Positions 49,966 to 61,336 of a DNA stretch of 64,000 nucleotides are shown here, one piece after another. The stretch lies in NCBI GenBank assembly GCA_029718625.1, contig CM056380.1, positions 46,484,128-46,548,127 of the forward strand, read 5' to 3'. This DNA is from Synaphobranchus kaupii. Its lineage: Eukaryota; Chordata; Actinopteri; Anguilliformes; Synaphobranchidae. The number at the start of each line of letters is the position of its first letter. Positions within the stretch are counted from its first letter, which is position 1. The position numbers and the translations under genes were made by a program. The notes beneath the pieces are model-generated. The model searched no databases. It saw only the letters and a program-made list of their open reading frames with translations, and was not told the DNA's origin.

Positions 49966-52320
49966 AGCACAGCACAGTCTTCCTCTCACACACCCACACA
50001 GGCACAGCACAGTCTCCTCTCACACACCCACACAGGCACAGCACAGTCTCCTCTCACACACCCACACAGCACAGTCTCCTCTCACAGAGGCACAGCACAG
50101 TCTCCTCTCACACACCCACACAGGCACAGCACAGTCTTCCTCTCACACACCCACACAGGCACAGCACAGTCTCCTCTCACACACAGGCACAGCACAGTCT
50201 CCTCTCACACACCCACACAGGCACAGCACAGTCTCCTCTCACACACCCACACAGCACAGTCTCCTCTCACAAAGGCACAGCACAGTCTCCTCTCACACAC
50301 CCACACAGGCACAGCACAGTCTCATCTCACACACCCACACAGGCACAGCACAGTCTCCTCTCACACACCCACACAGGCACAGCACAGTCTCATCTCACAC
50401 ACCCACACAGGCACAGCACAGTCTCCTCTCACACACCCACACAGGCATAGCACAGTGTAAAAAGAGGGTAATCCCAAACGCGCTACAAGCCGGCTATATA
50501 AAAAAGGACTATAGGTGCTCAACAAAAGGACCAGCGAACTGAAAGAATACCTAACCCGGACCACTTTGCTAGGACTAACCCGAGATAAGGAAGACCGGAG
50601 CACACAGAGCTCAGAGCAAAAAAATATTTAATAAGACTGACGTTTCGACTCTGATTAAGACGTCGTTGACGTCGAAACGTCATTCTTATTAAATATTTTT
50701 TTGCTCTGAGCTCTGTGTGCTCCGGTCTTCCTTATCTCGGGTTAGTCCTAGCAAAGTGGTCCGGGTTAGGTATTCTTTCAGGCATAGCACAGTCTCCTCT
50801 CACACACCCACACAGGCACAGCACAGTCTCCTCTCACACACCCACACAGGCACAGCACAGTCTTCCTCTCACACACCCACACAGGAACAGCACAGTCTCC
50901 TCTCACACACCCACACAGGCACAGCACAGTCTCCTCTCACACACCCACACAGACATAGCACAGTCTTCCTCTCACACAGGCACAGCACAGTCTCCTCTCA
51001 CACACCCACAGCACAGTCTCCTCTCACACACCCACACAGGCACAGCACAGTCTTCATCTCACACACCCACACAGGCACAACACAGTCTCCTCTCACACAC
51101 CCACACAGGCACAGCACAGTCTCCTCTCACACACCCACACGGACATAGCACAGTCTTCCTCTCACACAGGCACAGCACAGTCTCCTCTCACACACCCACA
51201 CAGGCACAGCACAGTCTTCCTCTCACACACCCACACAGGCACAGCACAGTCTCCTCTCACACACCCACACAGGCACAGCACAGTCTCCTCTCACACATCC
51301 ACATAGGCACAGCACAGTCTCCTCTCACACACCCACACAGACATAGCACAGTCTTCCTCCCACACAGGCACAGCACAGTCTCCTCTCACACACCCACACA
51401 GACACAGCACAGTCTTCCTCTCACACACCCACACAGGCACAGCACAGTCTCCTCTCACACACCCACACAGGCACAGCACAGTCTTCATCTCACACACCCA
51501 CACAGGCACAGCACAGTCTCCTCTCACACACCCACACAGACATAGCACAGTCTTCCTCTCACACAGGCACAGCACAGTTTCCTCTCACACACCCACACAG
51601 GCACAGCACAGTCTTCCTCTCACACACCCACACAGGCACAACACAGTCTCCTCTCACACACCCACACAGGCACAGCACAGTCTTCCTCTCACACACCCAC
51701 ACAGGCACAGCAGAGTCTCCTCTCACACACCCACACTGACACAGCACAGTCTTACTCTCACACACCCACACAGGCACAGCACAGTCTCCTCTCACACACC
51801 CACACAGGCACAGCACAGTCTCCTCTCACACACCCACACAGGCACAGCACAGTCTCCTCTCACACACCCACGCAGACACAACACAGTCTCCTCTCACACA
51901 GGCAGAGCACAGTCTCCTCTCACACACCCACACAGACACAGCACAGTCTCCTCTCACACACCCACACAGACACAGAACAGTCTTCCTCTCACACACCCAC
52001 AGAGGCACAGCACAGTCTCCTCTCACACACCCACAAGGCACAGCACAGTCTCCTCTCACACACCCACACAGACACAGCACCGTCTCCTCTCACACAGGCA
52101 CAGCACAGTCTCCTCTTCACGCACCCACACAGACACAGCACAGTCTCCTCTCACACACCCACACAGACACAGAACAGTCTTCCTCTCACACACCCACAGA
52201 GGCACAGCACAGTCTCCTCTCACACACCCACAGAGGCACAGCACAGTCTCCTCTCACACACCCACACAGGCACAGCACAGTCTGCTCTCACACAGGCACA
52301 GCACAGTCTCCTCTTCACGC
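49966..52320. repeat. Large minisatellite, 34-bp unit, about 60 copies, interrupted
   Basis: Units of about 34 bases hold GGCACAGCACAGTCTCCTCT and CACACACCCACACA. Variants include CTTCCTC, CATCTC, GACATAGC and shortened units lacking CACCCACACA. The array is split by a 322-bp insertion at 50457-50778. At more than 2 kb it is the largest tandem array in the window. Open frames on both strands are artefacts. Confidence 0.96.
50457..50778. mobile_element. Foldback insertion inside the minisatellite, with 15-bp direct flanks
   Basis: The insertion is flanked by CAGGCATAGCACAGT at 50442-50456 and again at 50779-50793, likely a target-site duplication. The left 82 bases are unique. The rest (50539-50781) is a palindrome with about 111-base arms and a 21-base loop (50650-50670), showing about one mismatch (GACTGACG/GAATGACG). 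The centre carries GACGTTTCGAC and GTCGAAACGTC. A long target duplication suggests insertion by target-primed reverse transcription, but the foldback shape is unusual for that. Confidence 0.85.
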
Positions 52321-53671
52321 ACCTGCTCAGGCTGAATCCAGACAGTTCTGGAAGGCCTGGAAACCAGCCTGCCTTCACTGATGAACCTGTCATGCACCCA
52401 GTTCCCCAGCCCTCTTTATGCTAATACTGGCAGTCCTTATTATTAATATTTTTGTCAGTGCATGAAATTGAATCAGGTCTTGAGTTCACATTTTGTAATG
52501 GAGTTACTTTCAACGATGTAACAGAAGCCTTTGGTCTATGTCTGATTGTCACTGACTAAAGCTAAGACAGAAACAGGCATTTATTAGGGAAACAGAAACT
52601 GAACAGGTTCCGCAATATGCTATGCCTCGTTACCTGGACAAGGTGCCTTGGTGGTTACCTGGGTTTCAGTCTGACTACAGTTCTGTAAATCACACAATAT
52701 CATGTCGGCTGAATAATAAGCCAAGATTCAGGCTGGAGAAGGACGCCGTTATTCTCCTACCACTCAATCATGTTTCCAGGCCCAGTGGGTAGGAAGGCTT
52801 TCTATTTCCAATCTATTCACGAGCTGTTGCTGTTATGCAATACAAATATATATAGACCTGGATGTTGAAAAACATAAACTAATCTAATGCTGTCATGCAT
52901 AGTAAATACACATAAAGAAGAATGATGCATTAAAATATAAACACAGTATCCATGGGACATCCATTTAGATTTGAATTTCTACAAACAGGCATTAAAATTG
53001 CATGGTAATTTATAGACAATGTTTGTGGATCACAAGGACACATTGTACATGAGATTGAGGGTAGATTGTATGGCCCACATGAGTATGTATGGTGTATGGG
53101 TGCATATTAGACATTTTTCTAAAACTATCTATTTAATATAACAATTTATATTACAATTTAGTATAAACTGTGTCCGTTAATAGTAATTTAAAAAATAGAA
53201 AAATAAGAATCTGCCAATCACCCTTAGATAGGAACGTCTGTAGGTCAAATGCTTGTGATGTTTGTGAGCCTTGGAATTAGTCAACGTCCTTAAATTTGAG
53301 TTGCAAATAAATGAAAATGTTCTTCATGAATCGTTTTGCTTGTTAAACTATTTAGGTCAAGAGTGGTCAACCCTGGTTCTGGACAGCCACAAGGTATGCT
53401 GGTATTTAGTTTCACATGAAAATAAGCAATCAAAGTAAGCAATCAAGACATTTCCAGTATAAAATAATCTCTGAGAAAGTGTTAATTTTTAATAGAGTAC
53501 ATGTGTTCCTAATAGGACACACTGTGTGTGTTCAGAAATCGTACAAACTTTGTCCTGTTTTCTAATGGGTTTCTCATTTCTTAAATCAGAAGACTTCCAA
53601 CAATACGACTGGTTGGCATTCATAAGAGATGGGAGGGGAGGTTGTTGATAAAAACAGCTTATAGACAATGC
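52321..53671. other. Non-coding sequence, no gene seen
   Basis: AT-rich, apparently unique DNA between two arrays. No feature recognised. Confidence 0.5.
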
Positions 53672-54320
53672 CAGCCTTCTTTGGGTTGTGTGTCCCAACC
53701 GTCTTTGTGTTGTGTGTCCCAGCCCTCTTTGTGTTGTGTGTCCCAACCCTTTTTGTGTTGTGTGTCCCAACCCTTTTTGTGTTGTGTGTCCCAACCCTCT
53801 TTGTGTTGTGTGTCCCAGCCCTCTTTGTGTTGTGTGTCCCAACCCTCTTTGTGTTGTGTGTTCCAGCCCTCTTTGTGTTGTGTGTCCCAACCCTCTTTAT
53901 GTTGTGTGTCCCAGCCCTCTTTGGGTTGTGTGTCCCAGCCCTCTTTATGTTGTGTGTCCCAACCCTCTTTGGGTTGTGTGTCCCAGCCCTCTTTGTGTTG
54001 TGTGTCCCAACCCTCTTTGTGTTGTGTGTTCCAACCCTTTTTGTGTTGTGTGTCCCAGCCCTCTTTATGTTGTGTGTCCCAACCCTCTTTGTGTTGTGTG
54101 TCCCAACCCTCTTTGTGTTGTGTGTTCCAGCCCTCTTTGTGTTGTGTGTCCCAACCCTCTTTGTGTTGTGTGTTCCAGCCCTCTTTGGGTCGTGTGTCCC
54201 AGCCCTCTTTATGTTGTGTGTCCCAACCCTCTTTATGTTGTGTGTCCCAACCCTCTTTGTGTTGTGTGTCCCAACCCTCTTTGTGTTGTGTGTCCCAGCC
54301 CTCTTTGGGTTGTGTTCCTC
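53672..54320. repeat. Minisatellite, 24-bp unit, about 27 copies
   Basis: Units with 24-base spacing hold CCCAACCCTCTTTGTGTTGT or CCCAGCCC, then GTGT. Because 24 is a multiple of three, all + strand frames and one minus frame read as 8-residue repeats (for example VCPNPLCV). There is no start context, splice site or homology to support a protein. Confidence 0.96.
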
Positions 54321-56841
54321 GCCCTCTGCATCCTGTTTCCTGGTCCTGTCTAGACCCTGCTCGTGTCACTGGACTGGGCTCTCCAGTTTCTCCCAGGTGA
54401 CTGAGCAGCCAGGTAACCCACCTGCGGTGTGTGTGCTGTAGTTCAGGTGTCCGTGTTGGGTTGCAGCCTCCCATTTTCAACCCTTGTGATTGATCTGTTT
54501 ATTTACCCACTGGGAGAAGTTGAGAGAATTTCAACAGGCATTTCCTCTAGCTTCCTCTCCTGCTTCTTCATTCTCTAATTAACACAAGCGAGCCTTTGAC
54601 GTGTCCCTAATTAGAGAGCAAAGGTCTAATTACAAATACTGCTACTGCAAATGCTGTTTTCACCGGAGAAGGCATACGGCTCACAATCATGCCTTAAAAA
54701 GGGCGTGCTGTGTGGTCATACACCTGGGCCTTCGTTAGATGCTTTTCCACTAATAAGGAACTAAGTATTTGAATTGAATAACCTTTCAGTGTACCGTGGC
54801 TTAAACTTTTGAGTGAAAGGATCTGATTCTTGGTGGTCAATGTATATTTGCTGACCAAATTTAAAGGTCACTGTGCATTTATTTAATATAAGTATAAATA
54901 TGGAAATCAAACACAGTTACAGTATATGTGTTTGAAGTAAACACTACTGTCACATCTTTCACAGACTAGAGTCATATACTGGTTACAGAGACCAGTTACA
55001 GAGATATATTTTTAAAAATGAAGGCAACTCTTGTTTACAGGTGATTTTCTATATTGAGCAAAATGGCTTCCACTTTAAATCATGTGTATGTGGTTCCAAT
55101 ACACTGACTGTGAAGGTGAAGAATTTAAGATGTGCTGTGCATCAGGTATAGAGTTATAAAAGCATTTTAGTGGTATGTGCACTCTCCCAATTGCCGCAGA
55201 AAACAAACCAGAGGATTAATTTCCTTCACCAGAGAAGTTAAGATTAACATTGCTTGCACACATGCCAATTATGAACAATAAAAAACGCACATTACAAATG
55301 AATGATCAGAGATGTTGGGTCATCTCATTAATTGTGTCACGTGTGACGCCTGTACAGTCCAATAGACTTGTTTGTCCTCTGACTCCACTTAACTTAATGA
55401 CCTAATCAATTTGAAATGGGCCCACTGGGCCAAAACAGTGGCAGCTTGATTGTTGGATAAACAACAACCTCTTGCTTGCCCTCAGTAGCCTGTTCAAAAT
55501 CATGAAAGTTTCATGAGTCATTTAATTGAGAAGTCCTGCCCATTGTTGTCACCGCCGAAGTGACCGGGAAACGGACAGCTGGTCGCCAGCCAGGTGTGGT
55601 CAAGCCTGACCGGGCACCACTGGCAAAAGCCAGATGGACAGGGAGTCATGGATAATTTAGTGGGGTCTTATGTAGGTCGCCATCGCTCCATATTCCATGG
55701 GGTCCCTCACCAAGCGCTAGGCAGAGTGATCTTCCCTCCTGCCATTGTGTGAATGCTACGTCTTTGGGCACAACATGGAGACCGGAGAATTGGCTGCATG
55801 CAACCCATTGATTATATGGTTTGGTGCTCCTCAATGCCTGCTCCCATCAGGGTAGCTTGGGTGGGATGGTGTGGTCTTCCGTTTTGCTGAGAGGGGTCCA
55901 GTGTCCCACTTGGCCCCCGCGTCACCCCCAGGATTCTTTAGAATCATAGGCTTAAATATGGCAGCCGTCCACTCACACCAGCCTCGGTCATGCAGGCTGT
56001 GCCGTGGGCAGCAAGGTAAGGCATATTGGGAGAGAGATGACAGCACAAACAATGGTGCTCCTGGGTAATTAACAAGAGCTGTGTCCTCCAGTTCAGGCCC
56101 TATGTGTGTGTGGGTTTCGGGCGAGCAGAAATATCAGGATGGGCTAAATTCCATCTGAACCCCTGACCCCTCTTAAACAACAGTGCATTTTTCTTATTGG
56201 CTCAGCATCGCTGGATTGTGTAGCTCTTTTTGTTGAAAATTTGCTTCCTACAAATTCTGGGCTGGATTCTATCAACATTTTTCTTTATCTATGACTATCT
56301 TTGTACTTCTCTTTATTGTTGAAAAAAATTAATATGAGTGATAGTTTTACTCTTCACAAGTACATTTTGGCACGTTCAGTTAGTCAATTCCTGAAATGGA
56401 AGAACGACGGAAAAAAAAACAACAAAAAAGAAGTGATAGCCAAATTTTGATTGGAAATAAGCCAGCGTGCAGCAAATAATGAGCACATTCAGTCCAATTT
56501 TATTTAGCACTCTTAATGAGCCAGCACAGAGCATTTGACATGCAAACAATGAAAATAAGAACAATTACAAGCTGAGTGAGAGCCAATTAGCAGGCGGGAG
56601 TGATATGAAAAAGTCAAGTTTGGCCCAATGACAGTGTACGATTCGACGTTCTAACTACGCTCAAATTCAGTGCGCCTTCTGAGATCAGTTTAAGAATGTT
56701 CACAGCAACCAACTGTACTCTTTCTTTGGATTCTTTGGGCCCGCCCACATGCCAATAAAGGATAGTGGAGGGTACTATTGTGTTGTGGTGTTTGGATAAA
56801 ATGGTGATGATAAAGAATAAAGAAAATACTACTAGTAGTAG

Positions 56842-56880
<39 letters not shown>

Positions 56881-57887
56881 CTATCTATTAACTTTAGTAT
56901 TAAGTTATAGATAACTTTATTCATACTGAACCTTTCATGCATAGTTTTGCAGCCTAACATATAAACAATGATGCTCTCAAATGAACAGATTCTGTGGCTG
57001 GCGGAGAATACTGTAGATCTGGTGTGTACCATTTACATAAACTGTCTGGCAAGATGCAAGAAAAGAAAATGGCAATGAAATGGAAAACAGAGAGCGAGAA
57101 TGAGTGGACACGCAGAAGGGTTAGGGTGGCGCAGGGTGGGGCGGAGCCTGCAGATCTTAAATATATTTGTGTCTCTCAAGATGCTTGTAGACAGCCTTGC
57201 ATTGCTGACTCCTTTGTCAGATGTTATCAATTATCAAATTAATTGAATTCACTCCTGCCTCCGCTGGTCCACTCATTCGACCCACCCTGGAGCAAATGAC
57301 GGTGTCTTATTGAATCCATCTGGGTGGTTTGTCTCACGGAATCACAGAGCCCAGACAATTCAGTTCCTTGCTGGAAACAATTGGTCAGTGAAATGCGAGA
57401 AGCCATTACCCCCTCCTGCACACTTGTGGTGACAGAAGAATGGAAAAATCATTTTGATTTGCTTTTAAATGGATGCTCGGCTGTCCAGAGAGGAACAGAA
57501 TGGTACCGCGTGGGAGGGCCCCCTCATCGGAAACCAGAGTAGCTTGTGATCGGTCACCCTCTGGGCCAATCCAGACATCCAAACATCCCATGATGCAATG
57601 CTTTCTGACAATGTATGTATCTGCTGATGGGCAGAGCCATTTAGCCATGCATTATGAGGCTAAACAATTAAATTAGTAGATGCTTACATTTTACAGCAGC
57701 CACACACATTTTCATTGTGGGGAAAAAAGCCCACAATGACAAAAAGAAGACAAGCCCTCCACGTATTTTGATATTCTTTTCCATAGAAAAAAGCCAGGTA
57801 GTTGTATCTCAGAAAGGTCAAGTTTAAGGGGCATTTTAAGCATCGTAACCACTTGTATAGTTGTAATCATTTGGCCACTTCTCTTTG
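54321..57887. other. Non-coding sequence, no gene seen
   Basis: About 3.6 kb of largely unique-looking DNA with an (AAT)n/(ACT)n tract at about 56827-56880. No splice-bounded coding segment recognised. Confidence 0.5.
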
Positions 57888-58412
57888 TATTTCTGTAGTT
57901 GGTTCTGTTCTTCTCTTTGAGTTACTGTAGTTGGTTATGTTCTTTCCTTTGTGTTGCTGTAGTTGGTTATGTTCTTCTCTTTGTGTTTCTGTATTGGTTC
58001 TGTTCTTTCCGTTGTGTTCCTGTAGTTGGTTCTGTTCTTCTCTTTGTGTTTCTGTATTGGTTCTGTTCTTTCCTTTGTGTTCCTGTAGTTGGTTCTGTTC
58101 TTCTCTTTGTGTTCCTGTAGTTGGTTCTGTTCTTCTCTTTGTGTTCCTGTAGTTGGTTCTGTTCTTCTCTTTGTGTTCCTGTAGTTGGTTCTGTTCTTCT
58201 CTTTGTGTTCCTGTAGTTGGTTCTGTTCTTCTCTTTGTGTTCCTGTAGTTGGTTCTGTTCTTCTCTTTGTGTTCCTGTAGTTGGTTCTGTTCTTCTCTTT
58301 GTGTTCCTGTAGTTGGTTCTGTTCTTCTCTTTGTGTTCCTGTAGTTGGTTCTGTTCTTCTCTTTGTGTTCCTGTAGTTGGTTCTGTTCTTCTCTTTGTGT
58401 TACTGTAGTTGT
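57888..58412. repeat. Minisatellite, 32-bp unit, about 16 copies
   Basis: Units with 32-base spacing in the homogeneous right half hold GTTCCTGTAGTTGGTTCTGT and TCTTCTCTTTGT. The left copies are more diverged (GTTACTGTAG, GTATTGG). The + strand is nearly purine-poor. The minus-strand open frame of 184 codons is an artefact of the stop-free unit. Confidence 0.96.
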
Positions 58413-59002
58413 TGCTGGCATCCCTTGCTCACTGGTCCATGCGTGACTGTCACTTGCCAGTCCAATAAAAATCCAATCATGTTAACGGATTACAAATATG
58501 TGTGAACTTTAAGTTGTACACAGTCAGGTTGTGCTGTGAATGAAATGACACTAAGTGAAGTTTTTCAACCTGTTATTTCTTTACGTTTTGTTCCTCTGGC
58601 AGAGGGACCCAAATTCCAAGGAGTGTGGTTTTTGTTGGTGCTGCTGTTGGTTTATGAGGTCCTCATTTGCTTTTAGTGAAAGGAAAATGGTTTAATCCTG
58701 GAATAAATCTCGGCCCAATTCTGGTTTAATTGTTTATACTGAGCATGACAAGTCCAGGGAGGACACTTGTGTGTGGCCATCTCACTCATTCTCTCATTTA
58801 AAAGGTAATTTGCTCAATGAAAAGTACATCTGAGAATGAAGATGGTAATATAAATGCATGTAGATGCACGTAAGGGGGATTTTGGGGCTCTCACAATAAT
58901 TGCAGTCTTGGCTTGCTTCCCAAATCATGTTCACTGTATTTGTTTTACCATTTGGATAAAAAGTCGACATTGTTTTTTTCTCTTCTCTTTGTGTGTGTGT
59001 CG

Positions 59003-59051
<49 letters not shown>

Positions 59052-61305
59052 TGTATGCGTGTGTGCGTGCTTGCCGAGGAATGATCCTCTCCCGTAGATA
59101 GAGGCTATCAGAGAGGAAGGGTGTTTTAATCATTGTCGAGGAGCATATGTTTGAGATTAGACAGCTATCATGACAAACCCTGGATTTGAGGATTACCAGG
59201 ACCATTGGCGCAATAACAGGATGCTGATTGATTCTCACCGAGGAGATGAAGGCCTTCTACCACATAGCCAAGTGCATCAGGCCAAGGGCCAACCAATTCC
59301 CCTCCAATTACTCACAGAATATCCCCTCCACTTTCACTGCTGTCTTCATGCTATCGATCCCACATGCGATCAGTGTTGAACCGACAGGAGAGGGTTTTGG
59401 ATTACACTGGACGATGCGCAAAGCGTCAGACGTTGGGGTATTGATCCCCCGATGTTCATCTTGACATGCTGGGATTACGCCAGTGAACTGTTTGGCATGA
59501 AATGTACAATTTGTGAATGTGTCCTATCTCCTGCCAGGGAAAGCCAAGTGAATTAAAGTGGGGTTGAACAAGGTGCAGACGTCTCACCCTATAGGATGAA
59601 GGGATGCAACCTTGTGGTATTTGATGGATGTAGGGGCAAGAGCACGTCGAGCACATCACGCTTTCTCAATATCACTGCGGCATCACACTGGCTAAGAATA
59701 TACAGTAGCACAGTGTTGTGCGCTAAGATGCTTGTGCACAGTATTTTGGCAGATGACCCCTTAGGACCTCCCAGCTCCTATGAAATACAACCAGTTTGTT
59801 TTATGACGCATTTAGTTTTGAACCCAAGGGTTCCTCTTATGTGTATGAGCAATCAAGCCATCAGTCAGAAAATGATGATTCCGATGAAAAGGAATTCAGC
59901 TGTTAGTTGGCTGTTGGATAAGCAAAACTTATAAAATGTTTGCTTGCAAAAAAATTTTTTTTTCTATTAAAAAAGGATATTATAACTATACATCACTTCT
60001 GGGTAACTACCAGAAGTTTATTAATGTAGATTAGGAAGGAAAACTAATGAGGTTATTAATTAAATACCACCAGCCTTGAATTATTTTGTTTCCCTGTTTC
60101 TCGTGGCATTCTCTTGGCCTAATTTCAACTGAGCATGTGCAGAAGACAGGGGGAAACACAGGAGTCCTTTTGAGAAACTGAATTAGTCATAATACCAGGT
60201 TTCCATTGTATTCCTTTAGAAGAGATTAGAGGCTTGATAGGTCAAGGTTCACCTAGTATAAAAAGAGCGACTGTTTAAGACTGTTTAAGATTTTATGATT
60301 TCCCTGTTGCCAGGTAACATAAGATCTATCTTTAATTTTCTGCCAGCTGTTTATAGATACTAACAGCCAAGAAGAAATTGAGAATTCAAGGATTGCCACA
60401 AACAGACGCACACATAATAAGGATTGCCACAAACACAGACACACACAAAATATTGTGTGTGTGTGTGTTTACCATTACAAAGTGCTTGGAATGATGATAA
60501 TGGAAAAAAAGCATAAATGATTTATGGTTAATTATGGTCATGTGACTCTTGTACCTCTCAAACGTCCTTTTTCCCTCACACCATGTGATTGCCACTTCTC
60601 CATGGCTACGTGTCCCACATGGGAAGTCGGGCTGATCATCTTTGATTTTCCCAAGTTTCTTATCTTTTAGGGATTAGTTCTGATGACAGTGGTTAAATGC
60701 TTTTATATTTTATTTATTTATTTATTTATTTTCAAAAAAATGTATTTGCTTATTGCACTTCTTTGTGGTATATTTAACACTACTAGATCACATGTTAATA
60801 TTGCACTCCCTTATGTGTTATTTATATAGAAGTTAACACTAGCGGCTTTAGCTCACTCAATAACACCATGGATGAGGGTGGGCTGGGCCAATGTGTTTGT
60901 TTCATAGATCAGGGTGGACTATTCACAGCCCGCAAAACACAGAATCTCTGACAAGAAATCCACTACAATTAAATGAATGCAATGAATGTTTCAATGAACT
61001 CATGGCTGTTATGTAATCTGATTTATCTCAGTCCCACAAATGCCAATTGCCCCCAGCGGTCCCTGGTGCTAAAACCAATTGAGTCACCCTGATTCAGTCT
61101 TCTGAGCCAATGAACTTTCTCTGATCCTAACTCGATCTTTGACTCCATCAATGCATTTTCCACTCGTCCTCCTTGTTCTCACGCATTATAATTGGGAGGG
61201 CTGTTAGTTCTTACTGAACATTCTGATAAATCAAAGAATATTAAATCCCAGGGTGGAGCTTTTTCATTAGCACAGTCTTGCTCGCACACACACACTCACA
61301 CACAG

Positions 61306-61336
<31 letters not shown>

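Noticed and set aside
49789..52244. Several long Thr/His/Ser or Cys/Val-rich open frames
   Set aside because: Translations of the 34-bp minisatellite in various frames.
53642..54480. Overlapping 220-270-codon open frames in four frames on both strands
   Set aside because: The 24-bp unit is stop-free in several frames, which is expected for a tandem repeat and is not evidence of coding.
57867..58421. 184-codon minus-strand frame rich in E, Q, N, R, T
   Set aside because: Hydrophilic composition looks protein-like but the 32-residue period is just three passes of the 32-bp unit.
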